Program-made: the position numbers and the translations under genes
Origin: Phoebastria nigripes
Lineage: Eukaryota > Chordata > Aves > Procellariiformes > Diomedeidae
Assembly (NCBI GenBank): GCA_035582835.1
Contig: JAYKAV010002585.1
Location: forward strand, 347,971 to 411,970
DNA: 64,000 nucleotides
Direction of reading: 5' to 3'
Notes under the pieces: generated by a model
What the model saw: only the letters and a program-made list of their open reading frames with translations
Told to the model about the DNA's origin: nothing
Database searches by the model: none
In this document: positions 25,471-37,031 of the stretch, piece by piece
How positions within the stretch are numbered: the first letter of the stretch is position 1
How the letters are laid out: each line of letters begins with the position of its first letter

Positions 25471-28400
25471 GCTTCTAGAGATGTGCAGAAATATTGATCA
25501 GATGTTGCCAATGTGTTAGGGAAAGGGGGAAGGGAAGGTTGTCCTGTGTCTCCGGGCTATGACATAGCAGTGCTTTTTGAACCAGCGTCCTCCCGGGTGT
25601 GAGAGCTCCAGTGATGGGCCCTTGGTGGTAACACAGCTGTCCTCCAGATTACAGATGTCATTTGCTACAAGCCCAATTACAGCTTTGGTTGTTTTTTTGT
25701 GGTGTTTTTTTTTCCACCCTCCTTCTGTTTCCCTTTTGCATCTCTGATCTTTCTACCAATGTGGCGAGCTGTGCTTGTGCCTTCACATGAGCACGGCAGG
25801 AGGGGGTGGTTGGGTGTGTGTCTCCATGCTTGTTTGCCCGCTTCTCTTTTTGGGAAGGATAATGCTGCTTAAGCCTGTCCCTCAAGGGAAGCAGGTGGCT
25901 TTTGCGGTGGCGGAAGGGGGTCTTTGCTCCAGAAGAAGCTGTGATTTTTTCCCAGCACCATCTCTTCTCTCCCTGTGGGGATGATTTTTGGGGCAAATTT
26001 ACCCTAAAATAATGCTCAGGCCTCGATACGGGGCTTTGGCCCCTGCTGCCAACTCTGTGTTGTCCTCCTCGAGCTATCCCTGCTGCATGGACCTGGCGTG
26101 TCCCATGCCCCTGCTTCCACTCCTTGCCGCAGCTCTGCTCAGGATTTGCTCATGCGAGCAGCAGCGCTGTGCTGCTGAAAGCCAGCCAGACCCTGGAGAT
26201 CTGCCTGCGATCTGCCNGGCCAGGTCACACCAGCCGTGCCCTGCCTCTGGTCTCCCCATCCCATCCCAGCCCGCATCATCCCAAGGCACAGCTCTTTCTT
26301 CAGGCTCCCGCAGCGCCTGTGCTTGCGGCCGGCAGGGACCCGCAGTCCTTCCTCAACAGGCTTATTTATTTTCTAACTCACCATACCTTGCTACGGTGCA
26401 TTTCTCACTAGCCAGGGTTGCGTTTTTTTATTCCTATTACTGAGCCGAGATAGGAGAAGGTTGGGCTGACACATACGCTCTAAATTATGCTGCTGTATCT
26501 CTGGTGCTGTCAGTCATGTTGCTCCCAGGCCCGGGATCTTGCAGACACTCCAGCAGCAGGTACCTAAGGATCAAAGGTTTAGATCAGTTCTTGCTGTCAG
26601 AAATATTTTATATCTAATTTCTCCTTCAGGAGAGTTGAGGGGAGGATGGGCTGGCGGCTGGGTAGTACATGTGCTCTGGGGCATCGTCGCCGTGACCTGA
26701 GCTTCATCTCCCTCCACCTGTATGTTGAGGACCAGCTCTGGGTTACAGAAACGCCTGCCCCTCTGCAAAATGTGTGTGTGTGAGATGAGGAGGTGGGTCA
26801 CATTGAAGCCCTGGCGGTTTTTGTTGGTGGGATGGTGTCTGACAGGCGGGCACCAGCGTGTCCCGCGCTCTGGTTGTGCACTGAGGGTTTGCAGGATGCC
26901 CCACGGGTCAGTACCCCACAGCCTGCGCTGCCCCTGCCAGCTGCAGAAAATCTGCCCCTGGCTCCTCCATCCTCTCGATGCAGGGTAGGGCAGCCTGTGT
27001 ATTTTCTGGTGGTGCTTTTAAATATGTTGGAGAGGTCCTGCTCTGACTGAGATTTTCTCTGCCAGTACCAGGGTAAGCTGCTTGGCATGGTTTGGGCTGG
27101 GCTGGCCCGCAGCACACCACTGCACGGTGTGCATCCACCAGNAAAGCTCTCCAAGAGGGCTTGGGGCATTTTGTTAGTCACCAGCAATGGTTTTCCTCCG
27201 CTCTTCCCACTCTGCAAAGAGTGAGAGATGGGAAGAGAAAAAAAGCCCTTGTGCTGGAGCAGCTCAGCGCAGATGATGCTCTCTGGGGAGCCTCCCACCA
27301 GGCGGGAGCCTTGTGAGTTAATTGTAGGAGCAGGGAAACTGAGGCACGGCTGGGGGGCAGTCCAGGGCTTTTCTAGAGCTGGAAATCGAGGGCAGGAGTG
27401 TGGAGTTTTAACTGATGGCATTTCTTGTCCTTGCTGAACTCCTTCCTTGGAGCAGGTTGTGCCTTGGTAAAGCTCTGCTCCTCAAAAGCAGTTAGCTGAC
27501 AGAGGGAGGGGGAAAGCCAAGCAAGCTGGTGGCTTCCTGAAGACAACTAAAGCCGTGCATATAACTGCCTTCTGTATTTGCAATTCTTTTATTTTGCTTG
27601 AATATCTATTTTTCTAATCTCTGGGTTTTTTTCCCCCTGTTAGAATAAACCAAGGTAAAATAAAGGCTGAGCTTTCCCTCCCTTAGAGGCACTTTTGCCT
27701 TCACATTAATACACTGCTGTTATCCATCGCCCCTCGTTGCTGCTTGGTTTGGAAGGGCGGCTGCTCAGGGAAGGATAGTAGCATTAGTTTCTAAAGCTGT
27801 GTAAAGATCCCCATGGAAGCAATTACCAGATGGATTACCCCTGGCTTTGCTGCTGTGAAAAGGCCACGTCGGGTCAAGGATGCAGAGAGTATTAACAGCA
27901 CGATCCCTTCCTTGCTCAGGAGGTGCGGTTCAGATTAGCTGCCTGCTTTTTAAAGGGCTGGGTGCAGAGCAGGACTCCGGCTGCTGGCTCTTTTAGCCTT
28001 CCCTCCCAGCTCCCCTTTCCCCCTCCCTTCCCCCCTGATGCGCCCCATCCCGGGCTGTCCGCTGGCGTGTGGGACCCGCAGCTTCGTGGTGAAGGGGGAG
28101 ACCTTCTTTGACTTCTGAGATGCTCAAGCTCTGTGTTGTGGTAGGAGCTTTGGCTTTTAAGCAGAAGGATGAGCAAAGCTCAGCTGGAGACCGAGTGCAG
28201 CTATGGGCGCCTAAGTACTAAATCATCTGCTGCTCCTGCTGAAGCCTGGGAAGGCTGGTTTGACCTTCATGGCTGGGAAGCAGCTCATGTCTGTCCTAAA
28301 ACGACACAGAAGGAAAACGAAACACTGTCTGTCCATGCAAGAGCTCCCTTTTGCCACTCTGTTTACTCGCCGTGGGTCTGGGCTCTTCCCACATGTGTTT

Positions 28401-28865
28401 GACCTCTGATGATCCTGGGAATGAGCTGAACCTGGCTGCCATGGGGGACACACGGGATGCTGCCTTCCTTTCTTTCCCAATTAGTGCCCCATGTAATTGC
28501 TGCCGACCTTCAGGGGAGCAGCTCTTGGGCTTGCCCACGCTGTGCTGCCAGCAGACGGTGGCACTGAGCGGTGGCAACGGCCCGTGGAGGGGCTGCCCGT
28601 GGTGCTGTGGTTAATGCGGCACAATGGCCACCAAGATGCTCTCTGACATCTCCTGACGCTCCGGCAAGCCCAGAGTGGGGTGCCAAGGGGATCCCCTCTG
28701 GCAGGGGGCAAAGGCGCTTGGGGGAGCTGGCATCAGCGAAGGATGGAGAGGGCCCAGGGGAGCTGCGGGTGTCCCACCGCTGGTGGGAGCGGCAGTGGGG
28801 GCATCGGTGGGGGACTATTGCCATCAACCCGGGGGGCTCACCGTGGAGCAGAGCTGCTGCCAGAC

Positions 28866-29030
28866 CAGTGGTTTTCCACCTTTTTTGTTTTTTTAAACCT
28901 GAAATCTTAAAAAAAAAAAAAAAAAAAATCCTCAGTGGAAGCAGAGACTCTCTTGTAGACTCTTAAAACCCATTTGGTCTTGTTGGCTGTCCAAAATTGC
29001 TGTTTGCAGACCCATTAGAAGAGTTTGCAG
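28866..29030 (+). mobile_element. Possible decayed hAT-like DNA transposon end
   Basis: The bases from 28866 read CAGTGGTTTTCCACCTTTTTT, close to the CAGTGGTTCTCAACC-type terminal sequence of Charlie-like hAT elements. A 'cctgaaat' block follows and then a GCAGACCC motif near 29006, as in some such elements. The matching inverted terminus and an 8-bp target duplication were not found, and a poly-A run (28909-28928) sits inside. It may be coincidence. Confidence 0.28.
28909..28928. repeat. Poly-A tract
   Basis: An uninterrupted A run of about 20 bases, inside the possible hAT-like remnant. Confidence 0.8.
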
Positions 29031-30442
29031 GTGCCAACGGGCTCGGGGCCTGACCTCGCTCATCCTTTCTTGGGGGGCTGTGGGGGAGCCCTGACCTTTT
29101 TTGATGGAGGCTTGGGCAGACAGATGCAGCCTGAGCACAAACAGTTGAGTGTGAGCAGTTGATCCGAGCAGTCCCGCAGCATCTCAGGGGAGCTGTGGGC
29201 AGGGGGAGGAGGAGATGACCAAAAATCCTCTCCATCCTCCTGCTTGGCTCCTGGTACAGACAGAGCTAGGTCTTCTCTTTTCTCCAGTCAGCATCTTGGT
29301 TTGTGCTGACCTCCTAAATATTCAGCTCATTATACAGTGTAACATATAAATAAAACAGAAGCAGGCAGCAATATTCTCCAGGAGGATATAATCGGCTTCC
29401 TTTCCTTTTTAATTATACAGGATTTGTCTTCATGTGTCAGGCTATCCTATGGGCTAATTTATTATTTTAAAGAATTAAAGTCTGTGTTCTTTACACAGCA
29501 AAGCGCTTCTGTACAGCCGCGTGCACGCACCTGATTTTGGGGGTCCAAGAAGGAAGATCATCTTTCCAAGTGGGAACACAGGGAATTTTGTAGCTGAATG
29601 TTGTTTCTAGAGGTCAGTGGCCTGGATCCTGCACTCCTCTCCATCATCACAGGGAGGCAGGAGGTTCCTCAGCATGTTGGAGATGATGGAGGTCACCACG
29701 GGGATTCCTTGGGATCTGGCTGGGGCATGTGATGCTGGCCGGCAGCGTGCATTGCCTCTCCCCGACGGAGGCAGGACGGTGGCCTGATGCTGCAGCCAGC
29801 GGATAGGAGCATCATCCACGCGTGAAGCTCAGGCCCAGGCTGCCTGCAGGAGGTGGGGGTATATTTTACCATTGGCACTGCTGCTGGCGCAGCGAGTGCT
29901 TGCTGATAAGCGTGGTGTGAACTCTGAGCTGACTTGCTTTCTCCTAAGGGAAGCCCTGGAAACAAAATTTGGCCTTTCATCAAAGCAATGAATCTGTCAT
30001 CTTTCCCTCCTTGCAACTCGGAGTCCCCTGCTCCTGATTTGCAAATAAATTCCCCATTTTGGTGGCTGCCCTTGCCATCCGTTTTAAAATTAAAGCTTTG
30101 GTGCCCTTACTGGAAAAAACATCAATAATTCTCCAGTGGCTTTTCATGCCGTTGTGTTTGGCTGGAGACTTTAGCAGATTTAAACCTCTGGAAGGTGTTT
30201 CAGACCCTGTATATCGTTTACCGCAGATACAGACAAGAAGATACACAAAGAGCTGGTTCTAGCTGTGATCGACTTAATGATGTCCAGCTGCCCTAGCCCG
30301 GGGATGGCTCCTTGCACTGAATCAGCTGCCAACAGCCTGTGCTGATGCTAATTGAGCATAGGAACATTCAGAGGAAGACACCGGAGAGCCTTCTCCAGAG
30401 CCTGAATGGGGATGTTTCCATCCAGGCAGTGGTTGCAGCCAT

Positions 30443-30494
30443 AGTTCCTGAAGGTCAAGTCTTCTTCCAGTTCCTGAAGGTCAAGTCTTCTTCC
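30443..30494. repeat. Perfect 26-bp tandem duplication
   Basis: Two identical adjacent 26-base copies occupy 30443-30468 and 30469-30494, beginning AGTTCCTGAAGG. The absence of any mismatch suggests a recent slippage event or an assembly or read artefact. Confidence 0.9.
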
Positions 30495-30966
30495 ATGGCC
30501 ACTTTCCAGCCTTTGTCAGTCCTGTTGCTTGAGGCAGTAGGTGTCTTAATTGCATAAACGTGTGTGTGCAACACAGGAGAGATCCAGACACTGCCCATGC
30601 AGGAGTGGGCGTTAGAGGGTGGGTTGGAGAGAGACAGGTAAAGGAAACTGGGCAGTGGGCAGGGAGGGCAGCAAGGGTGGTGATAGCATGGCCTTGGCCT
30701 CAGGGCCAAGTGAGAAAGTGGGACACTTGCTGGAAGGTCCTCAAGGACTCGTGTTCCCTGTCGAGCTAGCAGAGGAGGAGGCAGTGCTCCGTCCTTTGAG
30801 GATGGAGCAGTGTGCCTGTGGATGTGCGCGAGCCGGGAAAGGTTACTGGCAGCGAGAAGCTTAATGGTGAATGCTCAGAGCTTCTCCAGGGACCCCAGCT
30901 GCAGGACAGGCTTTGCTGGAGAAGTGCTTTGCTTTAATTAGGTATCCGTATTAATATTTTATTTGA

Positions 30967-30984
30967 TTTTTTTTTTTTTTTTTT
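30967..30984. repeat. Poly-T tract
   Basis: An uninterrupted T run of about 18 bases. Confidence 0.85.
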
Positions 30985-31339
30985 GTTCTTTCTTCCCCTA
31001 GCAAGTGGGATCAGAGCAGACTCAGATCTGCGAGTCTCCCTTGAGAGGCAGTAAATCACCTCCAAGCACTGGGAGATGCTGGTCCTCCTTGGGGCAGGGT
31101 GGGATCCTGGCAGACATGGGTCTGCTGCGCACCCCCGTGGGGTCCCGGAGGAGCTGCCACCAAAGTGCACCTGGGTGTTGTGCCCAGGTACTGGTGCAAG
31201 AGGAAGAAGGGCTTCACAGCCCTCAGATAAAACAACTGGAGCTAAAATCCCCACGGGGCAGAAGACTAATTAAGGGCAGATGATAGCTGGGGCCAGGGCT
31301 ACCTCCGGTTCCGATGCGTGGTTGATGTCAGCCCAAAGC

Positions 31340-31480
31340 TGGAGAAGGCAGCACTGAGCCAATGAAGCACTTAAGCAAGTACTTAACTTCAAGCATTTAA
31401 ACAGGGATTTCTGTAGGCTCCTCCAAATGCCTGGAGTTGCTTAAGTTTGTATTTAAGTGCTTGATCGGCCTGGGGGCTGT
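31340..31480. mobile_element. Probable old palindromic interspersed repeat (family uncertain)
   Basis: Two imperfect inverted arms face each other, 31364-31389 (core GAAGCACTTAAG) and 31439-31465 (core TTTAAGTGCTTGATC), about 50 bases apart. The right arm is followed by a GGCCTGGGGGC tail. The texture, with repeated CTTAAG and 'aagcacttaa' motifs and a 'cttgatcggcct' end, recalls an ancient interspersed repeat seen widely in birds and turtles. I recognise the style but cannot name the family. It could be a MITE-like or SINE/LINE tail remnant. Confidence 0.4.
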
Positions 31481-33079
31481 GCAGTTCAGGGAAGGGGGGT
31501 AAGAGAAAGGAGGTGTGGGGTGTGACCCTGCCAAGGTCTGTGCCAGTTTGCTGCTGAGCAGTACGCGTAGCACTGGAGGACGTGCTGCAGGATGGATACG
31601 AAGCCTGTTCTCCAGAGACCCACAGCCTGATTTTGGCACCGCCACGCTCTCTTTGGACAGGGCAAAGAGCATGGCCATGGTGCTCTGTCTGTCTCCCCCT
31701 TGTATCTTGGGGATGAGGCCATCGGGATGCACAGCAGTGCATGCATGGGGCTAAGCCAGGCCGCTGGGATCTGGTGTCGGGAAAACTACACCAAAGCTCG
31801 ACTGAAGGATCTTGTACTTCGATGCTCCATCTGGGTGTTTTGGGGAGACAGGGAAGAGGACGGAGGCAGCGTGATGCTGCCCTGCTTCTTTCTCCTCTGG
31901 GGCTGCTGTCCTTATTAGAGCATGCGCTGGCACTGGGGGATGAGGAGGGATGAGCCTACTGTGTTTGAAGTATTATAATCCTTTCAGATGGCATTAGCGC
32001 CTCGGCCGGTAACAGCTCTATAATTGAACCTCCTGCTTGCAGGGGCCCTGCGCTTCAGCGAGACGTTTAAATCTCATTTGTATAATGCCTGGTTGCAATT
32101 CCTGCTGAAAGATTGCCCTCCACCTCCAGTGCCCCTGAGCTGCGGCAAACACACACGCGTGCTCCAACCCTCCGCAGACAGAGGAGCGACCGAGCGTGGC
32201 CGGGCAGTGACATGCTGCGGGGCATCCAAGTTTCTGGATTTTTTGCTTGTTTATTGGAGCTTGTGCTAGGCTGATTTTTTTTTTTTTTTTATTTCCCCCT
32301 CCCCTCCTTATTTTTAATGCCTGAGTCCCAGGAAGGGCAGGATGGAGGCTCAGTGACGAGCGCTCGGTGAGGGATTATGTAGGGATGAGATTTTCCAGGG
32401 AAAGCCAGGTGCAGGAGGGACTGAGGGGCTGTAGAAGCCCATTTGGCAACTGCCAGACCCCCTTGGGGTCATCATTGCACCTGCACAGGCAAAACCCCTT
32501 CGCCCGGGCAAAACTTGGGGCTCCCTGGCAAACGCCGGCAGCTCTGCCCGCCCGCTGGGCTGGCTTGGGTTTGCTGCCTCCTGAAAGGATGCGCACGGTG
32601 CCAGTCCGATTCGCCTCGGTCTAACGGCAACACTCAGCAGCCCCAAGAGGAAACCGGCTTTTATTTTAGCAAAGGCTGAAGTTCTTTATTTTAAAACAGT
32701 GCCACGAAAGAAGAAAGTGAATCAGAGTCCGCTCTTGGCTTGTGCCGCTCACTCCTTTTCTTCCTGGGCAGCTGGAGGCTGCCCTGGGGACCAGTGCGAC
32801 CTGCCTGTCCCCGGTCACCGCTGGCTCCGCTTGGGCCAGGCTTTTCACCCTAAATGCCCTTTCCCTGCCAGGCTGCCTGACCGCGGCCAAGGTGCTGCTG
32901 CAACACGCCGGCCTCCTGCCCGGCATCCAGCCTGTGCTGGCCTCCCGTGCCGGCGAGGGGTGCTGGGGGCTGCCTGCGGGTGCAGGCAGGAGGGGGCAGA
33001 GCATCCCGTGGGGACGCTGTGGGCCCGCAGCAGCAGCTGGCTGGGTCGCTCGTTCCTCCTTCCCGCTCCAGTGATCCCT

Positions 33080-33195
33080 GCTGTACTGTAATCACACAAT
33101 TATTATGCCATTAAAATGTCATATTCGCAGAAATCCACACAAACAAGGCATTAGCAGTTGCCAGAAAATTGTAGTTTTACTGCTAATGACCTGCT
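33080..33195. promoter_or_regulatory. Candidate conserved non-coding element
   Basis: This is an abrupt AT-rich, CpG-poor island of about 115 bases following a GC-rich block. It has several homeodomain-type TAAT/ATTA cores (including ATTATTATGCCATTAAAATG and GCTAATGACC). The texture is like that of conserved non-coding elements near developmental enhancers. No comparative evidence is available. Confidence 0.22.
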
Positions 33196-33213
33196 CTCCC
33201 CCTGCAGCACCAC

Positions 33214-33264
33214 TTTTTTTTTTTTTTTTTTTTTATTTTTTTTTTTCCTTTTTTTTTTTTTTTT
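33214..33264. repeat. Long interrupted poly-T tract
   Basis: About 50 bases of almost pure T are broken by one A and one CC. A pyrimidine tract this long is prone to length error. It lies about 3.6 kb upstream of exon 2, too far to be its splicing tract. Confidence 0.9.
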
Positions 33265-33729
33265 GGTTCTGAGCCTTGATTTAAGAGGCAGATGACGAAT
33301 TACATCTTTGCACCGAGAGGCTTTCAATCTTTAATGTACAGTCGCGGTGAAAAGCTGCCTCCGTGCTTGCTCTGGGAGTTTGCCGTTTGCCCTTTGCTGG
33401 CGAGGTGACGGATAGTTTTGGAGGGGTGCTTTTAGCAGGTGGTTTTGGGGGGGTGCCTTTAGTGGACAGGCGAAGGAGGAGGCTCTTGGCAAGCCCTGCT
33501 GTCGGCTGGGCACTAGCGTGAGACAGGAGCTCCTCTCTTCAATGAGTTTTGTCCATGCCTCCTTGCCTGGGGGGGGTCACTCTCGTTGACCCCCCCCAGC
33601 GCGGTGTCCTCCCAGAGAGGAAGGGGTGGCGGGGATGGCCTTGGCACTTGTTTGCCAAGAGCAGCGGGCTACCCCTTGGATATTTTTTTTCCTCTTTCCT
33701 GCAGACTCGTTGAGTCTCTCGAACTCTTT

Positions 33730-34085
33730 TAAGCATTGACTGTGTTTCCTATAATTAATATCAGCCATTAAACTGCAATGTTGAAAGAGAAATTACCTAA
33801 TTCCAAGAAAAAAAATGAAAATTTATTACCAGTACATGAGAGAAAATGAATATGAAACTTGGAGAGAGCAGCCCTGTAGAAGATAAATAGAAAGGCAAGT
33901 GGAGTATTGACTTGATTCTTTTCTAGTGCAGGGTAATTTGGCTTCTAAAGTGAGTTAGATCATAATAAATTAAATTTAGATTTCTGCACATCAGTTAAAT
34001 AACTCCCAAGACAGAATTCTGGTGTGAGGAAAAGGTGATAATACATGGCGGAAATATTATAATGAAGACCTTATCCGGTAACCCG
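33730..34085. promoter_or_regulatory. AT-rich island, candidate non-coding element
   Basis: This is an AT-rich block with TAATTAATAT, AAATTTATTACC and ATAATAAATTAAATTTAG motifs, low CpG and no recognisable transposon. It contrasts sharply with the GC-rich flanks. It is listed as a candidate only. Confidence 0.2.
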
Positions 34086-35491
34086 TAACTGACGTGCTGT
34101 CCCTGGGTGAGCGAAGGCGATTTCTCCTTCCGCTTTAACTCGCTTTTCCCGTCCCTGATCAGGCGCCGAGAAACAGGCGAGTCCCTGCATGCAGGTCGGG
34201 GAGGTCTCCTGCTTCCCACCGCTTGCGTAGCTGGGAGCTTTTCATCCGAGGACGCTGCCTTGCTTTCCCTCACCGCTTTGCGCAGGTATTTTTTTGCAAA
34301 GGTCGGTGCACGCGTGTGTCTAAGCATCCCGCTCCGATTTCGGTTACCCTGGGGGGAAGCTCAGGATGGAAAGTGGAGGAACGGCCGGAAGATTTGGACA
34401 GGAGATGTGGATTGAAATCAAATGACCAAACCCGGATATCTACTTCTGGCTGAGAAAGTTAACCCCATCTCTGGGCTTGTTTTATAACTAAAGCTCTGTG
34501 GCCAGGTGGTGGTTACAATAACTCTTGAATCTCTATTTGACATCTATTTGCTCTTGATCTCAGACGAGTATTTGGCTACTGATATTTAGGAACCATCCTA
34601 CTGGTAGTTTTCCTCAACCCAAAAAGGAGAGCCTGGGTGAATCTAAGTGGGCTGATGTCTTTCAGGTGGAGATTTCACGGGGATATTAGTTATTCACTGC
34701 AGTGGGAACCAAGAATGCAACCCTTGGATGCAGGGTATATCCAGGGCAGGATGAGAAGCAAATGCCATGGATAAGGCACTGGTATCTGTCCATGTAGCCA
34801 TTTACCGCTGAGATCCCCCAGTAGCAGGATGGTAATGGGGATAGACGGATGCAGGGGAAATGCCGTCCCAGACCTTGAAGCACGCACCGAGTCCATCCCG
34901 TGTGCCGACCCTCTGCTTCTGCTGGCCTGGCCAGAGCCTCGCTGCCCTTGCAGCATGTGCAGAAGGTCCAGTTTTCCTGGAGCGGCGGCTGCCCATGGGA
35001 GCCCACCATCCCGCCCACTTGAGCCGTCAGATGCTTGCCTGGCTGCTCTCCTTCCAGCTGGTCCAAGGCTATTTGTTTTAATTGACATTAAAAAAAAAAA
35101 ANATATATATATACATCCAACAGCCTTAAGTGCTATGTGGCCGCTTTTAAAAGCCATTTCTCTTTTTATTAAGTTTGATAAAACCAACTTTTTCTTTTCT
35201 TCACAGCATTAAAATTTAGAGACTGCAACTCTGCGGCAGTTGTTTTAACGGTACCAGGCCCCCCGGGGTCATCATGAAATCTTATGAACGTCAGGCTGTT
35301 GGTGGCTCTGTGGTGCAATCGGCTCACTTTTCCCTGATCTTTTACTGTGGCGGTAAATCATGTTTTGCAAGATGCCTTAGAAAAAACATAAACAATATTT
35401 ATCACCCTGTGTATGTCAGTCCTCCCGAAAGCCCGCAGGCGGGTTACGTACATCCTCCTCGTAAAGCTCCTGCAGTGACCTTACTGGTTTC

Positions 35492-35554
35492 ATAACTTTC
35501 TCCCAGCCTTGAATAACTTTCTCCTGGTCCTGAATAACTTTCTCCTAGTATGGG
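35492..35554. repeat. Three-copy 21-bp tandem repeat
   Basis: Units start at 35492, 35513 and 35534, each beginning ATAACTTTCTCC. They agree in the first 12 bases and diverge in the last nine. Confidence 0.85.
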
Positions 35555-36117
35555 TGGTGGCTCAGGGGTTTCTTCTGGTCTTCCTTACACTGGGGTAAGT
35601 GCTGGAGGAGCTCCTGAGAAGGCCATGGGGTCACACCAGGGGAGGATGAATACGACCCTGTATCTGGAAACCCCTGCATCCCTGAGCTTTTTGGGGGTGC
35701 TCGTGTTGCTGTGACCCAGGGCGGTATGGGGCATCGTGTGGCTGGAGGTGCCCGGCTTGATCCTGCCATGGTTCACTTGCAGGAGCCAGTGCTCCCTCCT
35801 CCCCTTCCTATGACTAGAGAAAAAACGCTGCCAGATGTGAGTAAAATCAATTACGGGATAAAAATCGTCCATTTCAAAAGCTTCATTTTGCGCTATTAGC
35901 AGGCAAAATCGGCTTTGAGATGGTGTGAACTGAGGAGGGGAAAAAAAAAAGAAAAGAAGAAAAGATCAATTATTGGATAAGATCACAATTTTCTTTAGGG
36001 CTGAGATGTCTGTAAATGTTTGCATCTCTCTGTGTTACATGTAGGCTGAGATCAAAGAGGTTGTGCTGCTGTAACGATGAGATCTTATCAGTGCCACGTT
36101 ATGCTCACCGGCTCCGG

Positions 36118-36191
36118 CACCACGCCGCTGAGGGATGCTTAAACCCCCTGACAGCACTACGCTGCTGAGGGATGCTTAAACCCCCTGATGG
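36118..36191. repeat. 37-bp tandem duplication
   Basis: Two adjacent 37-base copies, 36118-36154 and 36155-36191, share the core GCTGAGGGATGCTTAAACCC and differ at four positions. Three of the differences are C-to-T and one is A-to-G. Confidence 0.88.
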
Positions 36192-36861
36192 CTGTTGGAG
36201 CTGTCAGGTAACTCCAAAATGCAGCTTCTCCATCCTTTTGGAGGGGGGGGGACCGCATGGGCACATGCTTGCCCCCTCTTCTCCCTGCGGTAGGGCTGAA
36301 GTCCTCCGTGGGAGACTTGTGGCAAAGACGGACCGAAATCGGGCTGGGAGGATGACGGCCCCCTTCTTCCAGGGTCCTGTTGCTGGAGCCAGCCCTGGGG
36401 CCAGGGTACGGCTGTGGAAACATGGGATTGTGCTTGATGAAACTGCTCTTGTCTGATGGCCCTGTCCCGCCTGAAGGGTTACAGGGGCAATGGGGCATGT
36501 GGTGTAAAATACCTTTGGTTTTTGGCTGGAGAGAAATTTAAGACCCTAACAAGACCTTTGCGCTTCTATATTTCTTGAGACAGTGCTGTTTGAGAGGGGG
36601 ATCCACCAGAGACCTGAATTTGGTTTCAAATTAGTCATTTAAAATTCAAATTGGCAGGCTCTCTTTGACGTGCTGTTTCAAGACCTAAGGAAAAAAAAAT
36701 TCCTGAAGACTTAATGAGGCTCCTTGTTAGCCTGCTCTTGCGATGCTTGCCCTTGCCGCAGGGCTGACCAGCCTCCGGTGGGGCTCGGGAGGACCTCTGG
36801 AGCGGGGTCAGCTGTCCTCCGGTCTCTCCTCTCTCTAACGGGGCTGACTTTGTGCGCGCAG

Positions 36862-37031
36862 GGCTCGGACGTGGACTGGGACGACCTTTGGGATCAGTTT
36901 GAAGAGCGGAGGTACCTGAGCGCCCGGAGGTGGAAGGGCGGCGAGGACCCGTACCGGCTGCATGCCTTTAACCAGCGGGAGAGCGAGAGGATCCCCAGTG
37001 ACCGCGCCGTCCGCGACACCCGCCATCACAG
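36862..37031 (+). CDS. GALNT14: GALNT14 coding exon 2 (stem and N-terminal edge of the catalytic region)
   Basis: This 170-base exon has an acceptor preceded by a pyrimidine-rich tract and reads 56 whole codons plus AG of a split Arg codon. The product starts [13 protein letters not shown] and contains [26 protein letters not shown] and DTRHH. The WDDLWDQF stem motif and [11 protein letters not shown] block are those of GALNT14. The paralogue GALNT16 lacks the first and has NQLESD in the second. Against human GALNT14 as I remember it, the exon lines up without gaps (about residues 44-100) with roughly seven in ten residues identical. The enzyme is a Golgi type II membrane protein that transfers GalNAc from UDP-GalNAc to Ser/Thr, starting mucin-type O-glycans. 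This exon covers the luminal stem and the lead-in to the catalytic domain. The donor (CAG|GTTCTG) is weak, but the phase joins exactly to exon 3. Confidence 0.93.

Larger units (their letters stand above)
14275..36861. other. GALNT14 intron 1, distal part, no gene seen
   Basis: This is intronic DNA running up to the exon 2 acceptor. No additional exon is recognised. It contains the small tandem repeats, homopolymer tracts, a candidate old palindromic repeat and AT-rich islands listed separately. Long open frames (for example the 244-codon + frame at 24660-25394) have no domain content I recognise. Just before exon 2 there is a pyrimidine tract with a plausible branch site (CTCTAAC about 25 bases upstream of the AG). 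Confidence 0.7.

Noticed and set aside
36862..37031. Assignment to GALNT16 or GALNT2 instead of GALNT14
   Set aside because: The [12 protein letters not shown] stem motif, the FNQRESERI block and, in the next exon, PPTS and RTIR fit GALNT14. The paralogues differ at these positions.
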